Positions 1 through 12,020 are shown, counted from the stretch's first letter. The stretch is 64,000 nt of DNA from Owenia fusiformis (GCA_903813345.2 CAIIXF020000006.1:19911936-19975935); one strand, 5' to 3'. Made by a program: numbers and translations. The notes: generated by a model from the sequence alone, not told the origin.

Positions 1-986
1 TTGTTAAAATGAGTTAATAGAAGTCTTGTGGAAAGAATTTCAGGATTTTATATTATAATACTACAGTTTGCATAAATTTTCAGTGTACAGGTAACTGATA
101 TTCATACGGGTGTGTATGTAGTTACGTATGATTTTTAATTGTATTAATTAATTAATATGTTAATTGAATTTGATTTTTATGTAATTGCAATAGAGAATTT
201 CAGACAAGGTAGAAATATTTCCAAATCGTATTTTTGTAAACTATATTGGCAAACAATTAGATTATATTGTTGACATGTGGAATGTCAACAAGAGAAAGTA
301 ACCACAAGTGGAAAGTCACCACGTGGCCTTCTTTTTTGCTGTTGCGAGAATTTCTCGATTATCTTATTAACAAAATATGACTTAATTTTATGACATTTTG
401 AAATATAAGAATTTAATTGTATATGACATTAACACATCAACATCACAAAAATTAACAATACAGGGCATTCGCATATTGCTCAAATTTCTGTGACGTTGAC
501 TGTCCGTGTCAGAGCATGATGATGAAATAATAACAATACTATGCATGTTTAATAGGCATACTTCTTGCGTCTCAAAATCTCTATTTTCAATTTTGTTTGG
601 AAATTATCGTTTCTCACATAAGAATATCATTATAGCACGCTATATCGACCGAACTGATCGTAATAGGAAGCTTTCTAGGGCAAACATTCGCCGCGGGAGG
701 TGAATACCATTTTCGTGAGCGCGATTCGGACGTGAATACGATTTTCATGAGCGGGATGGGCGAGACAATACGATATTTTTTCAACAAACAAAAATTAATC
801 TTATCTCAGTATTTCAAACAAAACCAATTTTGCAACGAAAATGTGTATATACTGGTAAATCGTAAGATACTAGAATTGTATTGCTTTTTTTCTAAAAAGT
901 ATAAGTCACTAGAACAGCTCTCGAAATGAAATTATACTGTTACTAAAATAGAGTGCTGTTCTTACTTCATTATTTCTCTGTCTTCG

Positions 987-1146
987 CAAATGCAACCAAC
1001 GCCTGTCAGCTACCGGATTAACTTGCTATTTTATGGGCAACTCATTTAAATTTGAATAGTACCTGCCACTATTCCGTTCGTATGAAAATGAGTTGGTCAT
1101 GAAATAGTAGGCTAATCCGGTAGCCGACAGGCGTTAGTTGCATTTG
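987..1146. repeat. 160-bp inverted-repeat (MITE-like) element
   Basis: The arms are nearly complementary over about 65 bases: AACGCCTGTCAGCTACCGGA on the left pairs with the TCCGGTAGCCGACAGGCGTT arm on the right, flanked by CAAATGCA/TGCATTTG. Non-coding foldback element of unknown superfamily. Confidence 0.75.
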
Positions 1147-1401
1147 AATTTGGATGCATTTGAATAAACACAAGCAAGGAGCTCACGCGTCCCGAGCTCT
1201 TGAGAAATAAAATACATATTAAAGTGTAGCGGGAGTCAACACTGAATTATATAAAACATATATTTAATGTAAAACATAATTTCGATTTCAAACTTGACAA
1301 ACGATCATAGTAGTTAGGTTTTTTGATTACAAAGTGTTACCGATTAAATTATTAAATAAGCTAAAAGAAAGCGTAATGAGCAACATTTTAGAACAGTTAT
1401 A

Positions 1402-1488
1402 CGAGGGGTGATCCAAAAGTTTTGGACGCCCTGCTATAATTTTGATGGTTTTTGAAAAAAATCAATTTCACTTTTGGATCACCCCTTG
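1402..1488. mobile_element. Tiny Tc1/mariner-type MITE (87 bp)
   Basis: Starts CGAGGGGTGATCCAAAAGTT and ends with the inverted form (ACTTTTGGATCACCCCTTG). TA dinucleotides flank both sides, as expected for the mariner target duplication. No coding capacity. Confidence 0.75.
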
Positions 1489-1523
1489 TACAATCAACAA
1501 TTAAGCCAAATTAAAACACTTAC

Positions 1524-1587
1524 TGCATCGCCCAGGTGCCTGGGCATAGGCAAGCACACAGCACGCGAGAAAAATCAACAGCTTCAT
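1524..1587 (-). CDS. First coding exon of a secreted protein (signal peptide), rest off-window
   Basis: The minus strand reads ATG and 21 codons, MKLLIFLACCVLAYAQAPGR then Cys, and stops one base into the next codon at a consensus donor (GTAAGTG). The peptide has a Lys at position 2, a hydrophobic core (LLIFLACCVLAYA) and a plausible signal-peptidase site after AYA. This is what a phase-1 signal-peptide exon of a secreted or membrane protein looks like; phase 1 is usual after signal peptides. I found no convincing partner exon at 1-1500, so the gene probably continues past the left edge. The mature protein cannot be identified from QAPGRC. A chance ORF is possible because only 64 bp are involved. 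Confidence 0.6.
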
Positions 1588-2535
1588 CGTCAGATCATAA
1601 AATGATTATCCAACTAAGGTAGGTGGGTGACTCTGATCCCAAATTGTCATATGACAGTTCAGTTAGATAAAGGATTTGCAAATGTACGCGTGGAATTAAG
1701 ATTACAGGGTCAACCAAAGGACGTAACGTGCTGTACGTAATAATGAACTCTCTCTTTTATATCATTTTGATAAGCACTTGAGGTGTATGGTAGAATAATG
1801 GATAGAACCCTCCCCCAAAAGAGTGAAAAAGTTCAACATCAACACCACACCTTATACAAGGAAATACCGTCGAACATTTTTACACTTTAATTTTTCATAC
1901 AAATGATATCAATCATATGTTTTGCTTTTGTGCTACATACGTCCCTTTTGCTGAGTATATACTTTATGACCATTTGGAAATTACGTGTATCTGTTTGAGA
2001 TTTTATATTTGATATAATGTAAGATAATATCTAAGTTTACTGGGGGCCCCTTTACTGCAGTTTCACGATTTTGTCACAATCTGGGTCTCGGATTCTTGCT
2101 TCGGTAAAATCTGAATTCTAAAGTACAGAACTTTTTCACCACGTATTATCACGTGCTTTCACCTATGACATTCCTCGTAAAATTAATTTCATTTTCATGA
2201 AAGAAATGTTTAACGAACAACCAGTTCAATCAAATACATATAAACGAAAACTAGGAAATTCTTTATTAAAGCCGAATGTAACTTACACGTGTACAATTTT
2301 GCTGCAATTTGTAGATTATTTTACTGCTTGATTCCTGGGGCTCTAATAAATATACCTGATAAATCAAAGAATTATGGGATTGATATGGTGATATTCTGAG
2401 TTATTGTTTACATGCTCTTTGATTCTCTTATAATTCTGATACGACTTAGATAACACATCAAGGTTCACTTTCACTACACTAGCTAATCCGAAGACAATAG
2501 ACTTCAATGACTAAACATGAGCATGATATGAATAA

Positions 2536-4759
2536 CACGGTCTCCGATACTACCCATCGTAAATCGTTCCGGACTTGTTTTTCATAACCATTTGGACTCA
2601 TTTCGGTAGGAGAATGAGATGAGACATTCACCAGAATGGCTCAAAAATGTAATATAATTCAATCGTTTAGAAAAATACATACGCTAACTTCTACTTAAAA
2701 CATTCTTTTTCATACCCACATATCTAATTTGGCGATCGTGCCATCATAGTTCATATTTATCGGCATTAAATAACAGAAATGCCAGAAATATGCTCTAAAT
2801 CTGCATTATTGTCATTTAACTATGTTTAAACAAAAAAGTCATTTATAACGTGGAACAATATTCTCTACATTAAAGATCGTGTTAATGTTTTAACTATCTG
2901 TACCTTCAAATTTCCATAAATGACCGTAATGTAAAAAGTGGAGTTAACGACGGCGAATGGTCCTTATTCTGACACGGACTTGTCTTATAATCACTAGGTG
3001 AACGACTGCGAATTGTGCACAACGTGATAAAAAATAACGATTAGGAATTGTCTTGTAATGGTATTTATACGTTCCATTGTTTGATGAATTGTCTATGCTT
3101 CTGGAATAATTGGATTTAGTATGATTATGTTTTAGAGGAGTTTTTGTACGAAATATTCACAGATTTTGTAATTTCAGTTCCCAGAAACAAGTGCCACGAA
3201 TGTACTTTTAAAAGTGCAGATAAAAATATATTCTTTGAACACTTCAAGAGGGACCATCCCTCCGATTTATTCAGGCTTGACGTCCCTTTTCGCGATAAAG
3301 GCATATGGCGTTACAAAACACTGGATTATGGATTCCGGATGTGTGATAAATTAGGCTCAAGGCTGTCATTTGATGATGGCACCTCGATATAGGAGGAAGA
3401 ATACGTTGAACCCAGTCCTCTTCAGAAGCGCATGCGATTCAAGGCCATGTGTCAAATAAAAAAGATGATGGAATCCATGTATATGCGGGCATAGATCGTA
3501 TTTCGGCGATCGATGGTGTTTCTATATATTCTTTTCAAAATACATTTGGGGCTAATATTATTATTGTAAGTTTACAGCAAATCCTGTCTTAGGCGACACA
3601 TCTCTCGTATTAAAAAGAGTCAAAACCCAGGCCATTTAAAAGAGGCGACGCTGAGCTTTTTGAACGTATTTAGTGCATTGGAAGTTAAGGGGAAAGTCTA
3701 AAGAAGAATCCGAGGCAAAAACCTGCATGCAGTGAGGCAAATTATGAAATTATAACAAATAATAATGAATCAAATTGTTAATAATCTAGGGGCAAACCAG
3801 TAGATTTTTAACAGTAAATAACGATTAAAACTAATTATTTCTTCTCAACTTTCACAAAACTTCTTGCTTAGCATTAATATAAGCATGGAAGTCAGTTTGA
3901 AGCCAATAAGATGGTTTTAAAGTCTTATTCGAGGCAAACTTATGCTCACATTTTTTCATAGACAAATTGAAAATAGCGACGAGTGAAGTCTTTAAAAAAG
4001 CGAAGAGGCAAAACACAAGAACAAGTAAAAAAATCAACTTTTCTCTCTACATACATTCTTGCCCCTTGAAAGTATCAAGTAACGAACATGTATCTGTAAT
4101 GATTCCCTAATTCAACCTTGACAAGTATCTCTTAATACGTTTAATTAATGATGATCATTTAGATAGTATCACTCAGACAACTTCTTCCACTATTTTGTTG
4201 GAAATCTATAAAGTTTATTGAGCTGTTCCACACTTAAAAATGGTTCATTGTGTTCTACAAGTCAGAAACGTTCCAATAACACAAGTCAGAAACGTTCCAA
4301 TAACAAGTCAACATCATTAACTGGAATATTTAGGTCACGTCCAAATGGTTAAATCTAAAAAATATTCTTTCGACAATTGCTACTCATTTAAACCATTTTA
4401 AATCATGATTTTCCTTCACAATATGGCTACTTTCATTATAAATCGGTGTATTCATTGGATACAAGGCAGGCTGGTGATTATCAGGCAAAATAGGTGAAAA
4501 CACTTGCAGAATCGCTCACATCCCGAAATAACAAGACTATAGCAAACGGTTCGTACAAAAAGGCGTTTGCGTGTGCCTGAAGATAGGGTATATAGTATGG
4601 TAAGTTATCTAATTGTGTTATAATTTATATAAAGTCAAGTGAAAGCAAGTTCATGACCAGATTTACAAACCTACCTCTACTTTTTTCCATAAATCAAGTC
4701 CAAATGGTTATGAAAAACAAGTCCGGAACGATTTACGTTGGGTAGTATCGGAGACCGTG
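2536..4759. mobile_element. 2.2 kb DNA transposon-like element with ~63-bp TIRs and 5-bp target duplication
   Basis: The left end begins CACGGTCTCCGATACTACCC and the right end is its inverse, ending GGTAGTATCGGAGACCGTG. The arms (about 2536-2598 and 4696-4759) match at all but about one position in 63, so the element is young. AATAA flanks it on both sides (2531-2535 and 4760-4764), a 5-bp target duplication. Termini beginning 5'-CAC with 5-bp duplications are known for the Transib/RAG-like superfamily. Here the heptamer is only partly like theirs and no transposase core is visible, so the class is uncertain. It contains a short C2H2 zinc-finger ORF at about 3144-3392. Confidence 0.7.
3144..3392 (+). 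CDS. Short C2H2 zinc-finger ORF inside the TIR element (possibly an exon or remnant)
   Basis: The open frame carries KCHECTFKSADKNIFFEHFK then RDH, a C-x2-C-x12-H-x4-H classical zinc finger. An acceptor-like TTTTGTAATTTCAG lies just upstream at about 3163-3176, so the true coding part may be an internal exon starting at 3177 rather than the first start-like codon. The frame ends in TAG at 3390-3392, yet the same frame stays open afterwards for about 32 more codons (EYVEPSPLQKRMRFKAM...), which suggests a decayed or readthrough-interrupted gene. I do not recognise the family. Its position inside the TIRs suggests a transposon-encoded or captured DNA-binding domain. Confidence 0.4.
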   Translation: MYEIFTDFVISVPRNKCHECTFKSADKNIFFEHFKRDHPSDLFRLDVPFRDKGIWRYKTLDYGFRMCDKLGSRLSFDDGTSI

Positions 4760-6740
4760 AATAATATGAAACATATACATAGGCTTATACCTATTGTATG
4801 TAAAATTAACTGTCGTCTTTGAGTTTATCCGTAATCACTGTACGGTGATCATGGTACGACACAAGTGAAGGCTTGGCAATCACCATGTCCGTTTCCTTTA
4901 AGTCCTATGGGGGTATCTTGCGAACCCAGTCAAAAAGGAGCAGTATAACTACCCCTTTCTTGTTTGATTTCAAGAATTACTTGGGTAAAATTCTAAAATT
5001 CTCATTCTGCTGCTGGTCAAAATTGGCATATCAATATTCTTTCAAAATTGGTAGGCTTTTGTAATCAAAATTGGCAGTTCATGGAAGAAACTCACCTCTT
5101 CATCCTTAATAACGAGCAAAAAGGATTCACTACAAAATATAACTTATATTATTTTCTTTACCGTTAAAGAACTAATTGTTGGAGCACAAGAATAGTTAAT
5201 ACTGTTTATGTTAAGTTTTATTACAATCTTGAGACAATTCTGAGATATAGGATATAACAGGAAATCGAGAGCAACTCACTGGAAGTAATCCGAAATCTTT
5301 GTGATATTTTATCACCATTTTTATCTCCGTTCTTGAAAATGAATTGTCAATGGTGTAAAACCAGAAAGGAAAGTGTTGTTTTATGGGCTTCAAAGCACAA
5401 GTTTGTTATATCCCATGATGAGGGGGTGGTGAATATCAAGAATGTTCGTACTTAATAAAGAACGCTACGTGTCTCATGCTAATTATTGGTCGGGATTTTC
5501 TTATATTTCATGTTTGATTATGAAACTCATACCTTATGGCGACACGAAGGTCATGCGTGATCAAGAATTTCCAACATCACGTCATTACTCATCTTCGCAC
5601 GTTCGGCCTTCACTGCGTTCATCCGACCGACGGGAGCCGAGTGAGCGAAGATGTTGTTATGAGACAATAGTGCTTAGTAAATTTCCGAATTAACCTATAA
5701 CCTACATGTTAACATGGTATTACACCACCGATGGGATAGGGTAGGGAAAATTTAAGCGGTGCAGAATCTCCCTAGTTTGCTCGCCCAGACATTTAAACAT
5801 ATAAGTCTCTGGTTGTCGTGAGATATCACTGCTACCTTCTCTCAGTATCCTTCTAGAATATATAGTCTGGGTCTGAGTATCAGAATGGTCTCTGGCTCGC
5901 CTAATCGGGTTATTAAACCTGTGGTATCTATCACATGTCCATTGCTTACCCCGGGGTTGTGATGGTCATTATAATGACATTACATGGTATTAAGGAAAAT
6001 CTAATTACCTCGACAATATTGTTTCTTCCTGTATCGCAGGTGCTCAAAAGTATATATTCGCTATTATCAGATGATCTTACACCATTTATGGACTTTACAC
6101 AAGCATTATTTTCTGTAAATCTTAGAAATTGGAACTCATAAGTAACCCACACATAGCTAATATTCAAGGGAAGGTTATTGTGATTTCGATTTCGTATCAG
6201 TTACAACCCCTTAATCGCAGAATTACATTGCATTTTAAGTCAACGAACTATAAAATCTACAACTATAAAAATTTTAATCATAATAGATACTGATTTCATC
6301 ATTTCATAGACTCGTTGAGACGATATAACAAAAAGGTATAAAGTTAAAGCGTGTAGCAACTATCAGTAAATAAACCAAAATAATTGAAAACGTGTTTTAA
6401 AACGATTTAGCAATCATAAATAATGAACCAAGTAAAAGGACCAGTTGAGGTCCCCAGATCAATTCTACATTTAAAAAACTGTGGATTATGACTCTATCAC
6501 AAAATATCTGACTAATTTTCTAAAAAATGATTTTCTTATTGATTTATAGGTTTCCAGTTGTGGCAAGGTCACTGGGACATTATTAGTTATTTCTAGATAG
6601 ATCTAGACTGGAAGTGGTTTTAAAATATATAGATGATTATTGAGAACGTCTGACTTAAAACACGAACAAAGGCCTTGTGGTTTGTCTAACGACGTACAAA
6701 AAATGCTTGCTTTGTAAACATAAGTATCAATCAATTTTTT
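4760..6740. other. Non-coding stretch, nothing identified
   Basis: Short ORFs only (up to 83 codons), with no splice-consistent exons or domains. A weak hairpin with CATCTTCGC/GCGAAGATG arms lies around 5595-5652. Confidence 0.4.
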
Positions 6741-6810
6741 AACAGGTCGATCTGTGATGCCCTTAGATGTTCGGGGCCGCACACGCGCTACACTGAAGGA
6801 ATCAGCGTGT
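6741..6810 (+). pseudogene. Isolated 18S rRNA fragment
   Basis: AACAGGTC, a 3-base insertion, then TGTGATGCCCTTAGATGTTC, GGGGCCGCAC, GCGCTACACTGA and ATCAGCGTGT match the highly conserved 3'-domain of eukaryotic small-subunit rRNA. Only about 70 bp are recognisable and the flanks are AT-rich DNA, so this is a displaced fragment and not a functional rRNA gene. Confidence 0.8.
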
Positions 6811-8029
6811 ACACATCATGATAAACCATGACATCTCATTTCTTCTCAGCCCTGAGATCATGTTTCAGGTGAAACAGGAAGATGCTATGAGTATCAGATT
6901 GGCGTGTACCTTTGACTTTTACCGACATGTTTGACAATGTATACCATTGGATTTGTCTCACTTATTAACCATGGGTTATTCTTAATTATTGTTAACACTT
7001 TAAATGAATTACGGAAACGATTTTTACAAAATTATGACTACAGTGTAATGATACTAAAAGGGCAATTTTTGAATTATCTACCTTTTTTATCAATATATGT
7101 TTCAAATGAAAAGATCTACAGGATATGTTTTACTGTTCCATTATATAATTTCGTCGAGGAAATGGCCTGTCACAAAAAGCTTTAAAAGACACGGGATACT
7201 AATATTATAATGGCTATGCGTCACTCTGGAGAATGTAAAACTTTACATTATTCAAAGGAGGGCGAGTTGTTTGTAGAATGAATCGGGGGATTTTTTTCAT
7301 GAATTTCGCTTATGTTTTTCATCCAAAAAACATCAATACACTTTAAAACATTTTGTTTACTTTAAGATTACACCATGTAATCCAAAAATATATTTCTCAT
7401 TTTCAAAGATAATCCATGGATTAACACCCAGGTATTTTTATTTTTCAATCTTCAGAGGGCTGGGAATCAATGATGCTCAACGCTTTTGAATACGATTAAT
7501 GCTGTTTTAAATAGGTTTTACGTATGCCAATAATTTCTCAAATTAAAATCTCAAAGGAATGCATTCCTTAATCCCTAGAATGCCTATCATAATAACATTC
7601 TTTTGTCTTGGCCACTTAATATGTTTTGTTGCTGTCTGATCATCAAATCAAATTGTTGTTATTTAAAGATGTCAGTCAAATCTGGTGAAACAGCACAACA
7701 TTTACTTAAATAGCACGAGTACATATTATGTAACTCATCCATAATATTTCATGCATCAGGTATTAAGGCTTAGGGGATTAACTTTTACACATAAACTGAA
7801 CTGACAGATGTGTATGCTTACATGTACAACTTCCAGGATTGTAAGAATTCAAAACTTGTTGATAGCCATATTTTCCTGAATGTGACATCGAGATATTATG
7901 GCATTTATGAGTGGTAAAACATGAAAAAAGCATTTTAATTTAAAATTAGCATATGATTTGAATTGATGCCAAGAAATGTATTAGTTAACTGTATCCGTTT
8001 TACATCCATTGCAGTTGGCTACATTATAA

Positions 8030-8165
8030 GACAAGGCATTCACATGCAAAATGTCAACACCTGCCATTTGTTACAGACACCAACTGCCTAACACCAACTG
8101 CCAAATGATAAACACCAACCACTGAACACCGTCCACAAAAAAGTTGTGGTGGTGACATAAAAATG
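8030..8165 (+). repeat. Dispersed repeat family, copy 1
   Basis: Shares ACATGCAAAAT, CACCTGCC, ACCAACTGCC, AACACC and a CCACAAAAA/GTGACAT segment with 14335-14460 (+) and, inverted, with 40618-40755. About 130 bp long, non-coding. A SINE-like or MITE family is possible. Confidence 0.55.
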
Positions 8166-8387
8166 ATCATGGTAAATTGTATTTTTTTTTAAAAAGTAGG
8201 AACTTCTGAGGTTATTAGAAAATTGGAAGACAAGGACGGATTCTGGCTTTAAGATATTAGGGTTATAAATTGCAATGAAACTAAAACAAAACATTCTTTT
8301 TCTCAAATATCACAGTGCATATTCAAATCACAAATACGATATCATACAATTACAATAAGGGTCTAGTGCACTTTCCATTATGATATC

Positions 8388-8585
8388 CCCATGAACAAAA
8401 TGAATCATTTTTAGGTGTAACATTAAGAATACAATGTCACATAATACTGTGGAAAATATTTGAGCGTTTGGACCCACATGGGCTGAGGTTGAGGTCATTT
8501 AGTTCAGCAAGGGTGTATTGACTTGCCATTGAATGGGCTCCATTGACTTAACATGTGGATATCATCAATTCCAATAGAGGCCATT
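8388..8585 (+). repeat. Dispersed repeat, inverted copy at 19130-19325
   Basis: GCGTTTGGACCCACATGGGC, GCAAGGGTGTATTGACTTG and ACATGTGGATATCATCA recur in inverted orientation at about 19130-19325. Two copies about 10.7 kb apart. Confidence 0.7.
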
Positions 8586-8623
8586 GGTTTCTATTGATTT
8601 TCACAAAAATACCTAAAATACAC

Positions 8624-8726
8624 TATGACCTGAATCGATTGCAAATTAAATAATTTCACAGTATGACACAAATGGTATATCACATCAGATGTGCAAATAT
8701 AAAGTTTGCAATCGATTCAGGTCATA
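8624..8726. repeat. 103-bp hairpin MITE
   Basis: TATGACCTGAATCGATTGCA at the left and TGCAATCGATTCAGGTCATA at the right form perfect terminal inverted repeats of at least 20 bp. Confidence 0.8.
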
Positions 8727-9840
8727 CTTCAAATTAAAAGATTATACATTTTTTCCATCATTTTTTTCCTACAAAATGGCTATAGAAAAATGCTTCAAAA
8801 GCAACTTTTACACTAATGAAATCCCATACAACTTTGTAAATCCAAAGATTATACTGTTATGTTTCATTAATTAATAACATATTTGGATAATATGTTGGGA
8901 TGTGTAGGATGCAAATGGATTTTGACAGACACAAAAAGACTTCTTGGTTTGGCATCTCTACCCCTGTACACTTTATGATTGAATATTGGCCCTAATAAGT
9001 GGCCCATTCATCAATACAGTGCTGAATATAGGTCAACAAGATACTAGTTTACATATAAATGTAATAATACCTATAGCTAGGTCTGAATATTAAACTCCAG
9101 CCAAATAGAGCCAGCACAATATTTCAACCTTTGTAACCCTTGCAAAAAGATTTTCTTGCAATAAAAATGTGAAAATAGCTTAGGGTACTTGTAAGCCAAT
9201 CTGATTTTAAGGTAGATATGTCTCGATATTTTCACGAAATTTTCATGATTATAAATACCGATAATCAATGAAAGGGACAATATTTTTACATTTGTAATTG
9301 TATGTGTATGCATGGTCCATGGTGTATGTTACCATATTTCTATATATCCACTTAAAATGTAAAAATATTGCCCAATTCATAATTATCAGATAATTTATTC
9401 ATCACCAAAATTAGTAAAAATTATCAACATGCAGAACTACCTTAAAGAGTTTAATCTGCCATCTAAAAATCTGCTTGGAACTACCATTGGATTACCATTG
9501 GATTCCTCCAAGAGAATATTCTAGGGATTATGGAATGCATTCAGCTTACATAATTTGAGAAATTATTGGCAAACGTAAAACCTATTTAAAACAGCATTTA
9601 TCGTATTCAAAAGCGTTGAGCATCATTGATTCCCAGCCCTCTGAAGATTGAAAAATAAAAATACCTGGGTGTTAATCCATGGATTATCTTTGAAAATGAG
9701 AAATATATTTTTGGATTACATGGTGTAATCTTAAAGTAAACAAAATGTTTTAAAGTGTATTGATGTTTTTTGGATGAAAAACATAAGCGAAATTCATGAA
9801 AAAATCCCCCGATTCATTCTACAAACAACTCGCCCTCCTT

Positions 9841-11150
9841 TCCATACTTTTAATTCACATTTAAATGACTCTTAAGGTGTATTATCCTACACTTAGTTTA
9901 CTAAATGGATAATAATATACTGGTAAGAATAAATCTGATATATGTTGGCAAAATGAATAAATGGAGAATATCGCCACGGGATACTCCGGAGTATATTGAA
10001 CTTCCTTTGATTTTTTCAGAATATCATTTTAATCTATAGATCTACTCGCTGATATTGATATTACCTCGGAGATAAAGTTGATATTCATTAAAATCATTGG
10101 ATATCCCATAAAAATGTGACTCATTCAAAGTTCTCATAATCATATGATATAGATGACAAAGGTATTATTTGTACATATTCTATCTACGTATTATTGATTA
10201 TCAGGTTAATGAAAGGTGTTATAAATAGGTTTTTAAATATCGGTATATTGCAGGAGACACTGTCGTGAAACAATAAGATTATAAGGCTCTGAAGGTATAA
10301 CAACTCAACTAACTTTGAGATACGACATAAATCTTAAGATATCACACTTTACTAATGAGTAAGTAGTCTTATTGAGACATAAACATCAATTTGTTAAAAC
10401 ATCAAATCAACCTTGTGACAGGTCACGTTTTATGTGGGTGTTTGGTAGTGGGGTCGTTTCGGACATAGCAGAATTTATTATATGTGGCGTTTAATAAAGC
10501 TAGGGGATTATCATACCTTTCATTTTTAAAGCATTTATTTTAATGATGCCAGCACATAAAAATACACTACCTTTGACGTGTGACTTTTTAGCTCATTCTT
10601 CGGAGTTTACTATGTTGTGCGAATAAATCTCTGAATATTCAGATTTTTGAAATAAAAAATATTGATTGTCCATTTTTAAAGAAAAATCTAGTGCATAATG
10701 TATCCTTTAGCTCGTTTACTTTATTGTCCTCAATTGACTTCCATACGAATGCTTCCCTACGTTTGTAATACTGTAAAATAAATGCCTTCTAAACTAGAAC
10801 TGGACATTATACTTAATCTGAGCATGTATGGGACAACAGTATGAACAAAACAACTAAATAATTTTACAATAAATAATGATAATGATTATTACACATTTTT
10901 TGTTTTCATACATTTTGGATTGCCTATCCCTTTAAGGGATGAGACAGTAAACATTAATTGTGCGATAAATTGCAGGGTCCTTTCAGATTAATCTGAAATT
11001 TGAAAAACAACAAATTACGAAGACTCATGTTAATTACAGTATTGCTCAAAATTCATTGTGCATCAATTTACAATATTATTATGATTGTATGACACACTAT
11101 TGTATTACACTTATCTGTACTTTGTTTCAAGACAATTTTGAGATTCTGAT
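9841..11150. other. Non-coding stretch, nothing identified
   Basis: AT-rich, without supported exons, long ORFs or clear repeats. Confidence 0.4.
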
Positions 11151-11588
11151 GTGTTAAGAATACACATTGCTGCTGAATGATTGTATCCATAACAAAATAG
11201 TGTTTAGAATACACATTGCTGCTGAATGATTGTATCCATAACAAAATAGTGTTTAGAATACACATTGCTGCTGAATGATTGTATCCATAACAAAATAGTG
11301 TTTAGAATACACATTGCTGCTGAATGATTGTATCCATAACAAAATAGTGTTTAGAATACACATTGCTGCTGAATGATTGTATCCATAACAAAATAGTGTT
11401 TAGAATACACATTGCTGCTGAATGATTGTATCCATAACAAAATAGTGTTAAGAATACACATTGCTGCTGAATGATTGTATCCATAACAAAATAGTGTTAA
11501 GAATACACATTGCTGCTGAATGATTGTATCCATAACAAAATAGTGTTTAGAATACACATTGCAGTTGAATGCTTGTATGACAAAATGG
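11151..11588. repeat. 49-bp minisatellite, about 9 copies
   Basis: The unit contains ACACATTGCTGCTGAATGAT and ATCCATAACAAAATAG. Copies start every 49 bp (ACACATTG at 11162, 11211, 11260 and on to 11554). The first eight are nearly identical and the last is diverged and shortened. Spacing is continuous with no unique spacers, so it is a tandem satellite and not a CRISPR array. Confidence 0.95.
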
Positions 11589-11682
11589 TATTAAAGTAAC
11601 GTGTTCAGGCATTTAAATTCAATTTAGAGGATCAATTATAAAGCTGGTCACTCTATTTATGATTGAACTGTATTTCAATTCA

Positions 11683-11949
11683 CACTGGAAGATCCAGGGG
11701 GGGGGGCTTTTGTAGGCCCAGAAAAAGATTTTAAGGACCCCAAAATATTTGGACCCAAGAATGTAGTAGGGCCTAAAAAATAAACGTTTTTGGACATAAT
11801 TTGGCCTTTGTAGGCCTTTTATAGGACAAATTATCAAAAAAGGAGCTTCAATTTTCAAAATTTGGGCCCAAGTTTTGGTTTCAGGGTCCAAAATATTTTT
11901 GGATGACTCAAAGTTAGGTCCCCTTTTTTAGCTTCTGGATCCCCCAGTG
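11683..11949. repeat. Foldback element with GGATCC-containing ends
   Basis: The left end CACTGGAAGATCCAGGGGG is mirrored by TTCTGGATCCCCCAGTG at the right. The interior has repeated AGGCCC/GGGCCC words. A shorter relative lies at 58795-58932. Confidence 0.6.
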
Positions 11950-12020
11950 ATTCATAACATGACTGCCATGATTACACTGATGCAGCCGTTGCAGCCCTAA
12001 ACATACCCTATATATACAGG

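Larger units (their letters stand above)
1..1523. other. Repeat-bearing non-coding stretch, probable intron of the secreted-protein gene
   Basis: No supported exon. It holds a 160-bp hairpin (987-1146) and an 87-bp mariner-type MITE (1402-1488). The short ORFs at 506-703 and 732-929 show no domain, splice context or sequence bias. Confidence 0.5.
7255..9840. repeat. 2.6 kb structure with ~320-bp inverted arms
   Basis: The left arm (about 7255-7583) starts AAGGAGGGCGAGTTGTTTGT. The right arm (about 9518-9840) is its inverse, ending ACAAACAACTCGCCCTCCTT. The arms stay aligned through TGGATTAACACCCAGGTATT. The ~1.9 kb spacer has no transposase ORF but contains other dispersed repeats (8030-8165, 8388-8585, 8624-8726). 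This may be a large foldback element or two opposed copies of one repeat. Confidence 0.75.

Noticed and set aside
3852-4037. 61-codon minus ORF with a hydrophobic N-terminus
   Set aside because: Resembles a leader but is isolated within the TIR element, without splice context or known domain.
11068-11557. Overlapping minus-strand ORFs of 60-68 codons with repeating peptides
   Set aside because: They are translations of the 49-bp minisatellite in successive frames; no start context, splice sites or domain.
11151-11588. Possible CRISPR array
   Set aside because: Regular 49-bp repeats, but the whole unit is repeated with no unique spacers, and the genome is eukaryotic.
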